From Paramecium tetraurelia (lineage: Eukaryota; Ciliophora; Oligohymenophorea; Peniculida; Parameciidae): a DNA stretch of 64,000 bases. Shown one piece after another: positions 25,665 to 36,256 of the stretch. The position numbers and the translations under genes are program-made. The stretch spans positions 1-64,000 of the forward strand of contig NW_001799020.1 of the NCBI RefSeq assembly GCF_000165425.1. The letters run 5' to 3'. The notes beneath the pieces are model-generated. The model saw nothing but the letters and a program-made list of their open reading frames with translations, was not told the origin of the DNA and made no database searches. The number at the start of each line of letters is the position of its first letter. Within the stretch, counting starts at the first letter, position 1.

Positions 25665-25880
25665 TCAAGATTTCTAGGCAATGCATTTTCTTTAGCAAGG
25701 TCTTTGTTCAATCTGCATACATGTTTCATGACAAACTTATTTATGTTAATCGGTGTTTGCATTCAATTTATATGAGCTAAGACACTTAGTAGTACAATTT
25801 ATTAATTGATCTTGACAATCAGCCAAGCAATCTGAAGAAACAATGATGATTATCCAACTAAGCAATATTATTTAATTCAT
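25665..25880 (-). CDS. Small secreted protein with four CX3C motifs
   Basis: A 71-residue intronless ORF too short for routine gene finding. Residues 1-16 form a strong signal peptide (MNQIILLSWIIIIVSS). The mature part has eight Cys at 18, 22, 29, 33, 50, 54, 62 and 66, that is four CX3C pairs (CLADC, CTTKC, CHETC, CQRKC) with spacings of 6, 16 and 7. Such pairs on helices usually form two disulfides that staple a helical hairpin, as in twin-CX3C small Tim proteins, but here a secretory signal precedes them, which points to an oxidised secreted mini-protein. The last residues are basic and Gln-rich. No family is recognised; a structural, signalling or defence role are all open. Confidence 0.8.
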
Positions 25881-26070
25881 TTTAATTTCAATTAATTTTT
25901 ATGTTATTAATATGATTGAAAAATCTACAGATCTCTAATTGGTATTTACCTGATAATAAAGAAGAACCAAACATATTAATGGAAATTATGTTACTTAATG
26001 GTATACGAATACAAATTAAATAACAATATAGTGGTTTCATTTTTATTTCATACCTAATGACAGCATCCTT

Positions 26071-27283
26071 TCACGTGGGTACTAAGTGGAATTAATGTAT
26101 AATAGGTACTTTTCTTCTATGAATAGACCCATAGTGTAGTTCTTTAAATTTGGTTTGCTCTGGAGCTGATGAATTCAGCAATTCTTTTTATGCTTCGATT
26201 AGCACTGTATTCTTTTTAAAAATGGTAGTTTTCTTGTCTCTTGATTTTTATCTGGAGGAGACTCGAGAGGCTTGCCTTGATTTTTGCTATTTCAATTTTT
26301 CATTGTTGAGAATGGCTAAAAATTTATCAATATTGCCCCTCGTTCTAGTAATTTCTTAAGTGAGATTAGTTCTAAGTTGCGTAATGTCTGATCTATATAT
26401 ATATATTGAACGATTTACAATCTAACAGTGTCAGTTACACCTAAGTCTTGGGTTGGATTTGTGTAAAATTTTCGTTTGCTTATGTCTTTGACTTTTTCCT
26501 AAAATCAGATTAAAAAATCTTACTAATCTCTTAAATTTGAGTTCTCTTTCTTGGAATCTTTTCATCTACAATAGTTGTGCATGATCCATTTTCTATATAT
26601 TCTTGATTTGATCATCCCCACCCTCTTCCTCATTCTAATCAGATTTAATATTCCTGTAGCAACTATCCTCTAATGTAAGAAGATTAACGCATTATTTATG
26701 CTTTTAATAATTATTGATATTATCAGATTCTATCTTATCAATAATCTCTTCTCTTAACACGCAATAATTCATATATTGTATCATTTGAGGAAAGCTCAAA
26801 GGAACAAAAGTTAGTTGTTGTGAAGGGTCATAGTGATTGATTTCATAATCCTCCCTAATTTTCTTCATTAATTAAACAAACACTATTGAATGGTGAATAT
26901 AATAATACTGTTCAAAGCTTCTTGATTTTGAAGAGCTTGCTTGAAATCTGTCCAATTCAATTTATCTAAGGTTTGTTGATAATAAATTGATACCATCTTC
27001 ATCTTCGTCAATGCTTTTGAAGAATTCTTTCAGTTTGGATTTGGTGATGTTGATTCCATATTTGATGAACATATCATACAATTCAGATCGATCTAGAAAT
27101 TCTAATGAGTGTTATGAGATACTTCATACTTGATTTATCTCTGTCTATGGAGTTAAAGACTGCTTTCATCATATTTTATTCCCTGAGTTCCGATTCATAG
27201 AGAATGTATTTATCTTTAACTCTAGCCTTGTAACGATTTCGTAACCATTTAATGGTGTCGAAAGTTTTGAGATTATAATTCAT
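26071..27283 (-). CDS. EF-hand calcium-binding protein with basic C-terminal tail
   Basis: About 360 residues. Near the N terminus are two EF-hands: FNSIDRDKSKFLDRSELYDM (DxDxS, with Glu at position 12) and FKSIDEDEDDKLNWTDFKQ, where position 12 is Asp rather than Glu, so its calcium affinity may be lower. The rest (REDYEINHYDPSQQLTF, RFQERELKFKRLVRF, SRQASRVSSRQKSRDKK) is charged and increasingly basic, with no membrane helix. Introns at 27102-27129, 26966-26993 and 26883-26908 interrupt the EF-hand part. Around 26390-26440 either one 48 nt or two short introns are needed to reach the C-terminal exon (LRNLTQEITRTRGNI-like), so that join is unsure. It starts only 32 bp downstream of the RPL8 stop, on the same strand. 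Confidence 0.75.
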
Positions 27284-27315
27284 AAATTTTATTGTACGAT
27301 TATAGATAATCAATA

Positions 27316-28169
27316 TCATTTTTTTGCTTATTGTGCTGCCAAATCTTCGTCCATTTGTTTAAGTTATGCACCACCTCTGAGAAGACCTGATCTTCTGGCA
27401 GCAACAAGACCGACTTTTTGACCAGGAGGAGCATATCTTGAAAGTGTGGATGGATGACCAATATGTTATTAATTACCACCACCATGAGGATGATCAACTG
27501 GATTCATGGCCACACCTCTAACCTTTGGCCAGCATTTTCTGAGTCTTCTGTATTTGTGGAATTGTCTTCCTGCCTTAAGAATGGGCTTTTCAGTTCTACC
27601 TCCTCCAGCAATCAATCCTAAAATAAATTCAAATAAAATTACCGACTGTGGCTCTGCAAAGAGCACTAAGTGTTTTTCTGGTACCAGATGGTAATCTAAC
27701 TCTTGTTGTTGTTCCATCATCTGAATGACCAATAATGGTGGCATAACAACCAGTTGCTCTTCCCAAAGCTCCTTTGTCTCCTGGGTGTTCCTCCAAATTG
27801 CAAACTACTGTACCCTCTGGGATTTATCCGATTGGGAGAACGTTTCCTGTAGCCAATTAAGCTAAGATTCACAAACTAAATGTTACCTTTTGCTCCGCAA
27901 TAAATGTATTAGCCAGTGTATGATCCTTCAGGAGCAATGAAGAGTTTGGTGACCTTCTTGTATTTGTATGGATCGTTGAATTCAACTTCAGCAAGTGGAG
28001 CTCCTCGTCCTGGATCGTGACGAATAGCAGAAATCACACCTCTGACATAGCCGTGTCTCTCAGCATAATCAAGATGTCTGTATTAGGGAGATCCGATTCT
28101 TTAATTTTAATGTGCTTTGAAAACACTGTTTGATTTGCCCTTTCTTTGTGCTCTGATTCTCTTACCCAT
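27316..28169 (-). CDS. RPL8: Large-subunit ribosomal protein uL2
   Basis: A 267-residue cytosolic uL2, the protein next to the peptidyl-transferase centre of the 60S subunit. Family landmarks are [20 protein letters not shown], the block [32 protein letters not shown] and the highly conserved [20 protein letters not shown], which contains the His that is functionally important in the family. Introns at 27862-27886 and 27618-27642 (both 25 nt, GTAA...TAG) split conserved blocks exactly. The C terminus ([22 protein letters not shown]) is normal for eukaryotes. The start ATG is the only one upstream of the conserved block. Confidence 0.98.
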
Positions 28170-28322
28170 TTTTCTTAGAAAGATTTTAGAAATTTATTTT
28201 AAAGGGCAGTGATAAATTCTTTAATAAACATCATTAATTTTAGCTTGAATCACTTCTAATCTTTTTTGATGACCATTCCCATTATCCGAATAAGATTTGC
28301 TACTTTTTCAAACTGTACTTGT

Positions 28323-29072
28323 TCATTTATCATGAATGTTATCGAATTGTTGCTTCATTTCGTCATTATTTTATGCCATCTATCTACTTTAAGTACTAAA
28401 ATTAGTATTTTAAGATACAAATGAAACACCAATTTAAATTGCTTTATGAAGAAGTTCTACTAGTCATAAATTTCTAACCCCTTGAATCCTTAAATAAAAA
28501 ATATAATATATATCTTCAATTTCTTTATAATCTATAAGACATCCTCAAAAATAATAACATAGTTTTGTTCAATCAATGTGCAATCTTCCAAACTCTATAT
28601 TATTTTAAATGATACATCTAATTCCATCACAATTTTCCCTCTTAAATGTTTATACTACCAATGAATAAATAATATATAATCAAGCAAAAATAAATAGTTA
28701 TTACAAATAAAGTATCTCAAAAAAGAATATTGTTGTATTATGTTTATTTATGTAATATTTAATAAAATGCATTTGACTATTTTTTGATAATGATAAATAT
28801 TCAAATTGAAATAGAATTTGTCAATCTCTTCTGTGTCAATATTAGGTTCTAAAATATATTCTCGTTGAAGAATTGGTATTTCTAAACCCTAGTCAATCTA
28901 AACAGAATCCTTCAAAGTGATTATCTCCTACTTTTTCTATTATCTTTTACTCATCTATTACTATGTCATCCAATTTTTTTGTCTTATTCCAATAATCTAA
29001 ACCGAATAAGAGTATTTCTTATTTCCAATCATCTTTAAACTGATCAAGTTAATCAAAAATAAATTCATTCAT
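28323..29072 (-). CDS. Hypothetical protein, two introns
   Basis: About 234 residues. It starts MNEFIFDQLDQFKDDWKQE, acidic and soluble, followed by a central part rich in hydrophobic aromatic residues (FYFNLNIYHYQKIVKCIL, NNYLFLLDYILFIHW) and ends MAQNNDEMKQQFDNIHDK. Two introns are proposed, 22 nt near 28895-28916 (joins EK|DSVQID) and 23 nt near 28390-28412. The spliced length is a multiple of three. No family is recognised. It lies between the SAPS gene (stop 37 bp upstream) and RPL8 on the same strand. The middle third may contain another intron, and the 3' end could differ. Confidence 0.5.
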
Positions 29073-29109
29073 TATATAAACATTATACTATTAAAATTGA
29101 TCAAAATAA

Positions 29110-31153
29110 TCACAAATTTTTTTCAAACTCATACAAAGCATCATCATGTAATTTAGCCTAAAATATTAAGTACAACTTACATCATGTTCGTGGATTTAAA
29201 ATTGCCAAAATCGATTATATTCATCATCTTTCTCCTCTTATGCATAATCATGTTTTTATTAAGTGTTCTATTACTATTCTACTGATGTTCCTTGCTCTCT
29301 GCGTTGTTCCTAATTTGAATTATCTGCAAATTATTAGAAATTTGATTGTTGTTCTGATGCTCCTCCTGCTTGATTTTATTCTTATCCCCATGAGAAATTA
29401 GACCAGTCTTATTATTGTCCATCTACAGGATTGGCTTACTCTGTATTGCTGATATTGAAAGCATCAAAAATATTCTCTAAGTTTTGAGTATTCTTTGCTT
29501 CATCTTATAGCTTCTCATCATGATTGGATGTCAAAAAGTCATCATATTTCGTCTAGATATCCTCTTTATTAAAATGAACATCCTCCTTATAATCAGCTCT
29601 TGTATGACCACCCAATTCATGATTATTCAGTTTCTCAGCCTTATCAAAATATTATTCCCTAAATTTCTTCCAGGACTCCGTTTCCAATTCTGACTACAAC
29701 AATGGATATTTCGGTGAAAACTCCACTAAGAAATGAGCCAATTTAGTCACAAAACCCAAATACTCTTTTCTTTGGTTTTTATTGTTGCTCACTTCAGCAG
29801 TACTATTCAATAGAAATTGAATAAACTCATTTTGATTGAATAACTAAATATGATGCATTATTATACATTCTGGACGAGATTATCAAATTTTTATTCAATA
29901 ATGTGAACAATGAATCTAAAATATTGCAAATGCAAGATGTCATGTTTTTCATGTTTGGAAAATAATGAGTTATAAACTTTGAAAATATCCTATTGGTATA
30001 GTTTAGTGACAAAGGATTCTTGATTCAAACTTATGCATACTCCAATGATTTCAAGTATCTTAATCTTGTGTTATCCAAACACAGGAGTGGCAGATTTTTA
30101 TAAGAACTCTAGCCATTTATCTAAATGAGACTCTATTTTATTGAATAGCTCTTAATGGTTCACAATGAACAATGCATTTTCAATGACAACACCACCTTCA
30201 GATGATTCTCCTTACCTATTTTACATTTTGTAGAGCAAGGTGAGAAGATTATATAATGAAGTTCCTGAAGCAAGAGACACGTAGTTGCTTTCATGGACAA
30301 TAGACGAGCAAAATAGATCGATTGATTCTCCGTATAAGAATTCAAATAGAGGCTATGCCTTGAAAATTACATAAGCCTTCTAAGTGATCTCTTGGATGAT
30401 ATGAGACACATTGGTTGAGACCTATATTAATCTTATATTGAATTTTACTTCGAAATTTGAGATATCTAAAATTCTCCCAACTACTCCTTTGAGTAATTGA
30501 ATCCTTTAAGGTGTATAATCAGCTTGAGTTTCTTGTTCAATTGTTAACACACGAATTACAAGTTCAGCAACCGAACGAGATTATAATTGTTTTACTAATC
30601 CATCTACTAAATTCTGATATTAATAAAATTCATCAAGAAAGATATCAGTCTTCATTTTCAACAAGTTAAACATAACATTACAGACATAGCCTGCCAACAC
30701 TGGGTTTACATCATCCTCTGAAATAAAAAATTGAAATAATGCATGCAATTGAGATCTATTTCAATATTTGATTGTTGATACTTGTCCTCTCCAAAGAATT
30801 ACTCTAAGATTTTAGGATTCTCACAACACACCAACAATTCGCATGAGTAAAATGGATATCTGAATGCTCTTTTTGAATTCGAATCATCTGCTGGCATCTC
30901 AGTTAAATAACTGACCAATTCAGCCACTTGTTTCTTTTGAATACTACATATCGCTATATATCTTACAAGTCCATTAATTTTTAATTTTGGTTTCTGAATT
31001 CACCAATTATTAAATCATCATCCAACAAAGTGGTCAACTACAAGTCTGGATTTTCAAAGTGGCGATCGAATACATTCTCCTTCATAAGCATCCCAAAATG
31101 AGTCCAAAATTGAGCACTATATGTAAGCACCTATAGCCTTACCTGAAATTCAT
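29110..31153 (-). CDS. SAPS-domain phosphatase regulatory subunit
   Basis: About 640 residues of a SIT4-associated-protein / PP6 regulatory-subunit type protein. Landmarks in order are FWTHFGML, LLDDDLIIGEFRNQNQKLMD, KKQVAELVSYLTEMP, FRYPFYSCELLVCCENPKIL and NPVLAGYVCNVMFNLLK, all typical of the helical-repeat SAPS domain. In yeast and animals these proteins bind the PP6/Sit4 catalytic subunit and steer it in the cell cycle and membrane traffic; that role here is inferred. The C-terminal 150 residues are acidic and Gln-rich and look disordered. Five introns fit: 31117-31142, 30944-30966, 30756-30781, 29844-29866 and 29158-29180. Removing them gives a clean multiple of three. The start Met lies seven or so residues before the FW motif. 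Confidence 0.9.
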
Positions 31154-31404
31154 CGCGAGAATTAATTTTATTAATGGAATAATTATCAAATTACTTTTTA
31201 AATTAAACTCAATACGAAAAGAGTTTACTTAAAGTAGAAATATCAATATATTATTTAGAATTGGAACCTTGGTTGTTAAATTATTATTTTCTATTAGGAA
31301 TAATCATTTTATTAAATATAGAGAATATAAAGAATAATAAATTTAATATTTTAATATATTTATCATCAATAAATATCCTCATTGAATGAACATAAAATAT
31401 TATA

Positions 31405-32642
31405 TCAATTGTATATAGGAATTAAATGTGAATAATCATTAAGAAGAACATTTCTTAGATGCTATCTTAAATAAGCTATTCTTTCTGGTGTTTCAATATT
31501 ATAATCTATCTAATCTACAGGAGTGTTGACATTTATGTATTGCAAAAGGACATTGAAGATCGAGTACAAACCACAATCATGTCCATTCTCCTACTGTGGA
31601 ACTGTTAAAATCCTCCTCTCTATTTGTTTCTCCAAATGCAAATGCAGAAATAAAAAACTTACTTTTTCCAAAATCATTTCATCGCAATAATTCATTGAAT
31701 TTAACATGTATAGTGTATTGTTTTAAAATACCAATGTCACAAAGTGACTTCTATCTACGTTCAAAATTATTATTAGTCTATTGAATGCGTTTTTGAGAAT
31801 AAGTTCCTAGATTTTCTTTGGGATTGAGATATCACTACTTGAGCAACTGATCACACTCGAAAATATATCTTAACTCGTGATAGTGTTAATGAGGAATATT
31901 TGATTATCAGGATTCATCACTCTAAAATAATCTTAAATCAATTCTAAATAGTAGTCGATCAATAGTTGATTTATCCAGTTGCATTCTCGTAAACCTAGAA
32001 ATAAGTAGTTATTTATCGAAAATTCCTTATGCATAAATAAGTATCGAGTAGTTTGCTATTTAGGATAATCTTATGGAGGATACTCAACTCGCACATTGTT
32101 ATAATAATACATTATTTTGGTATCTGTGACAGAATCCTATTCAGTAATTGACTTCACTTCTCCATGCATCAAGTTGTTCTTAAAGAATCCAGTTGTTTTG
32201 CAATTTTATACTTTCTCTTCGAATGGCCCATGCTTCCATCCCCAACTGTAATGAAACATGATATCATCATTATCGATGTTGCACCTACCATCAGCAAATC
32301 CTTCTTTGAACTACCCAATAAATTTAGTGCTTGTTTTGGATTGTATTTCTCCTCTACCATTAGGGAGAAAGGTATCTCTATCTAGGCCTCCTCTATAGAC
32401 AGATCGATCATAGAGAAAGTCTTAAGGAATTGGCATGTATCCGATTTGATTGATGTATAGCAGACATTAATAACCCAATGGTAGTTGATTCTCCATTATA
32501 GTTGGCAAAATAAAACTATTAATCAATGGAATATCTACATGTTTCCGCCAGGTCTCAGTATTAAAGACTATCCTATTTTCACCTTAAAGATGGCACTTTG
32601 ATTAGGTGACTCAATCTCTTGATCATCTTAGTTCTACTACAT
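31405..32642 (-). CDS. MORN-like plus Ulp1-type (C48) protease fusion
   Basis: About 402 residues. The first 190 contain MORN-like beta-hairpin motifs (VYRGGLDRDTFLPNGRGEI, FIGQFKEGFADGRCNID, HGPFEEKVQNCKTTG, FKNNLMHGEVK). The second half matches the Ulp1/SENP cysteine-protease fold: GLRECNWINQLLIDYYLELI (the WLND-like entry motif), then the catalytic His in NVDRSHFVTLVF, and the Gln and Cys in PQQENGHDCGLYS. The acidic member of the triad, usually Asp in a YxDS-like strand, appears as Asn in LYMLNSM. Such enzymes cleave ubiquitin-like modifiers; the substrate here is unknown. One intron at 32554-32582 (29 nt, GTG start) joins AIFK to TWRKHVD. The rest is one exon. Confidence 0.8.
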
Positions 32643-32728
32643 TTTCTCTACAATTAATTTATATATATCATTTATAAAATAATGACTTAAAAATTTATTG
32701 GTTTTAAACTAAATACTAAATTTACAAT

Positions 32729-33522
32729 TCACTTTTTTTTTCTCAAAGTAGGCACTCTTATAGTAGGAGCATTGTCTTAATTTTACAGTTCTATCTATTA
32801 TTGTAAATCCTATTTCTATTATTGAACAGTCTGTTTTAATTGAGTTGCTGTCTCTTATGATGCAGTTAAAGCAGGAGGACAAGAGCCTTTCCTTAGGAAC
32901 TTCAGAATATTTTTGGATTATTTTTAAGTTTTCAATTAATATATTCTTATAAAACATTCCGAATTTTCAGGCTTAAATCCTATTCTTAAAATGTCATCAA
33001 AATAACCTTTCAGATACCAATTGTCCATTTAGATTGAACTGAAAGGACCTAAATCTAGGAACAAATTTATACCCTGCACTTTCGAGTAATCATCCACATA
33101 ATACCATATTTTTGAAAGCAAATGATTGGCCTATCCAGCAACACTCCTACTAAATACTATTTCCTTTTTTATGCTCTGTAATTATTGCTAGCTCCAATCG
33201 AAAGTATTGGATTGTTTGGGTTGGGGAGTGAGAATTTATTGTTCATCAAATCGAAATAAATCTCCGCCTCCACTCGAGTATATGCCAGCAGTTTTGAGAG
33301 GAGTTGCGCAATTGCTTGAATACACGAGAATTTCTAATCTAAATTTATCAACAAACCTTGATTGAAACCACGTATTGGACGAGCCTAATAGGGATTTTGA
33401 CTCAGAGCTTTAAAAGCCTGTGGGTACTATTGACATAATGCCTTGAAGGTTTCAGGCATTTATTCAATAGGCTTTTATCGATAATGCGCAATCAATTAGG
33501 CTCTCGAAAGTTTTTATTGCAT
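32729..33522 (-). CDS. Hypothetical soluble protein
   Basis: About 256 residues, starting MQQKLSRAQLIAHYRQKPIE and ending PTIRVPTLRKKK. The middle (SSGGGDLFRFDEQQ, DWSQQQLQSIKKEIVFSRSV, HLLSKIWYYVDDYSKVQG) is polar with a few aromatic clusters. One 23 nt intron at 33334-33356 (GTTT...TAG) is needed: before it the gene reads one frame, after it another, and both sides look coding while their alternatives run into TGA. No signal peptide or domain is recognised. It lies between the C48 gene and the zinc-finger gene on the same strand, with about 100 bp on each side. Confidence 0.65.
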
Positions 33523-33629
33523 AAAATATAAATAAAATATGATAAATTTCCTTATTTTTCTATATAAAATTTGACAACAATTTAAGAAGAAAGCATTATA
33601 GCATATTTCTATTAAATTTGTTATTTACG

Positions 33630-35014
33630 TCAAGAATCCATGTCTATCATCCTTAAGACCCCTCTGATCTATTCATTGTCATCAATATTATCAACGGAGA
33701 AGGACTTCTTTCTCATCAAATCCTTCAACTCTTCAGAATCTAGACTTATTAAGACATGTACCTGTTCGCTCGAGAATGGAAATAAGAGCTGTTTGATAGT
33801 GCTCGCCCTTATTCTTACATTCAACAACCGTATCAGACTCCGGTTCATATTGAAAACTATTCTGCAAATTATGACCCAGCCACTGTTATTGATCACTAGT
33901 GCTGTTGTCCTGAGATTTCTAATTCCTTTGTGATGTCTGCAAACTTGGGTCTCGCACCTTAAAGACATTCTAGACAATGCGATTTCTGGGCACAATCTTG
34001 AATACTCTAACTTATGACGATTACTCGACATATCTAAATTAGTTAGAAAGGCTACCTCCTTTCCTATTGGTGATGATAGAAGGAGCAATCCTGTTTGTTG
34101 CAATTTTAATTGATGCATTGCTTGGTTCTAAATAGTATTGGATGATATTCGAGTTCTTTCCACCCATGACATTTGCAACAACTAAAAGCATCTGGACATC
34201 CATAACTGTATTCAGTAATGTATTCATTCGTATTCCCAATTGGGACATGATTATGGAATGTAATTGAATCCTTGTGGTTTTCTTCTGAAGTCCTACCAGT
34301 TGTGAGCATATACACATAGGGATTTATCATGTTATGTCAGATTGAATGGACACCACACTGTTTTGTAATAGAACATGAAGAAATCATCGTCGTATTCTAG
34401 ATTGTGAATGAGTTCTATGGCTATGTCACCTTCTGAATGGGCAAAGGAACAGAATTTCCCATAATCGCATTAATGAATATTATGGGGATAGAAGGAGCAA
34501 AATTTGGTTTTGTAATTGTCAACTCGATACAACTACTCCACTCTGTTGTGAGCTCTATTGCAATTGTCTCCATAAGGACAAATTGAATTTTTGTCAACAT
34601 ATTGACATAACTCGGCTGAATACTCCACGCCAATCCTAGACAGTAATTCAATAAGACGAGTACCTTTTACGATCCTTGGGATTATGAAAGAATGGACAAT
34701 GCTTGTGATTGTGATTGCCCATGATTTTGCAAGACTAGACTTTGAAGAATCCCAAATCTAAATGTTCAACCCGTATCTATTGTTGTAATTGTTAACTGAA
34801 ACCCAGGTTATTATGAGTCACATCAGTGGTTTCTCGAGATAAAACGACCAAATTTACCTGTGTCATTCAACTTCGTATTTTTCTCTGTTTTCGATCCACT
34901 ATTCATGCTCAACATTCCTTTGGGTATGTTGGGAGCAATGAAGTTCTGCATTTATTATCTTTTGTTTCCATTGCTTCTCCCATTTGGATTGTATTTTTAA
35001 AAACCATTCCTCAT
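33630..35014 (-). CDS. CCCH zinc-finger protein, Unkempt-like, apparent +1 frameshift
   Basis: About 426 residues with a chain of CCCH fingers: CKIMGNHNHKHCPFFH, CQYVDKNSICPYGDNCNRAH, CSFYPHNIHQCDYGKFCSFAH, CPFNLTQHDKSLCVYAH, CCKCHGWKELEYHP and CINQNCNKQDCSFYHH. This array and the spacer RRKPQGFNYIPQSCPNW match Unkempt-type RNA-binding proteins, which bind mRNA and affect translation or decay. Introns: 34833-34857, 34636-34663, 33997-34024 and 33740-33761. After CPNW the frame must move by one base to read NTNEYITEYSYGCPDAF; no GT-AG intron explains this. The shift falls in a GGG run (34235-34237). It could be an assembly error, a recent lesion or frameshifting. With one base removed the length is a multiple of three. 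Confidence 0.85.
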
Positions 35015-35216
35015 TTAATCGCGAGGAATCTGCATAAATTAATAAATTATGAACTCATAAACTCTTACTCACAAACAAAATATAGAAAAATTATATATAT
35101 AATTCCCACTCAATCATTTCATCATATAATGTAAGAATTCTAAAAGAAATTGAAGGTAAAATAAATTAATTAACATTTAAGTTTTACAACTCTATAAAAA
35201 TAATTTACTATTTTTA

Positions 35217-36239
35217 ATGCTTATCAAGAAAACCAATCTCATCAACCTAGATACCATACAATTTTATGATATCAAATCTCAACATCAAAACATCTACAGT
35301 CCCAATGCCACTATTGCAACCTTAAAGAAAAATGGTGATCATCAAAAAAATGCCTCTCAAACTCAAATATTATGTAAAAGGTTTGAATACAATCAAATAG
35401 GAAACTACACTGTCATCAAAGACTTAAATCAAGCCGGAGGAATTGCAGGATTCATTATTCTTAAGGATTATGCTTTTTTATTTAGTCATTATTAAATCAA
35501 CTTGGTCAAAGAATGTCTTTTTTCGAGGAATTAACAATTGTGTGTTATAATCTCCTCAAAATTCATTTCCATCTATGAACTACAAAACTTGAAGTTGATA
35601 CAAAATCAACAAATAGATTGGAGTTTCTACTATAAATCTGGAGCAATTACTTCTGATTCTCAGTATTTAATTGCGAACACTCATGAGAGCACAATTGTAT
35701 TGTATAGCCTGAAAAAGCTAACATAAATCATTACTATCTACTAATCAAAAGCAAATTTTAGTTAGATTTTTGTCTCAAGAACAAACAACGTAATGTTTTC
35801 TACCAAGTTTGGATCGCATTATGTTAAGAGATGGCAAATAAAGGATGATTAAATTAAAATGTAAACTTAATTCTACCTTAATCAGACTTACACTCTTCAT
35901 TATGTGACAAAGCATTACATACTAGTAAGAAGACAATTTAAAACTTTCGAAAGCATGTACTGCATCTTTTCTAATTTAAATAAGTAGAGAAAACTTATTA
36001 GAACTATCAAATGCTCGTTTTTTGAGAATTTGCAACTGGATCCAAATTGCGAATCCAGGATATTGATTGATGATGGGAATAAGTTAGAATTTTTAGCTCA
36101 ATACAAATTTTATTGCATTTAAACTGGGCATTTCAAGAGGGCCTCGTTAGAATATAACAAATTGATTTCAAAACCTAGTATTGAGATTTCCAAGAATCAA
36201 ATGAAAGTTGAATATTATTTGCAAGAAAGCTAAGAATGA
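35217..36239 (+). CDS. Beta-propeller-like (WD40-type) protein
   Basis: A 340-residue intronless protein. It has the alternating short beta-strand pattern of a propeller, with repeat-like units FIILKDYAFLFSHYQINL, QQLCVIISSKFISIYELQ, GAITSDSQYLIANTHESTIV and VMFSTKFGSHYVKRWQIK. Canonical GH...WD pairs are weak, so the WD40 label rests on overall pattern and on the abundance of this family in Paramecium. The N-terminal 60 residues are polar. No signal peptide. The stop codon ends only 17 bp before the convergent stop of the calcium-channel gene. The function is unknown. Confidence 0.7.
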
Positions 36240-36256
36240 AAAAGTTATGTCTTTAT

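Noticed and set aside
25479-25780. Plus-strand ORF MERRQIDEFLLQNRDN...
   Set aside because: It overlaps the Cys-rich gene antisense; the minus-strand reading has a signal peptide and an ordered Cys array, so this was dropped.
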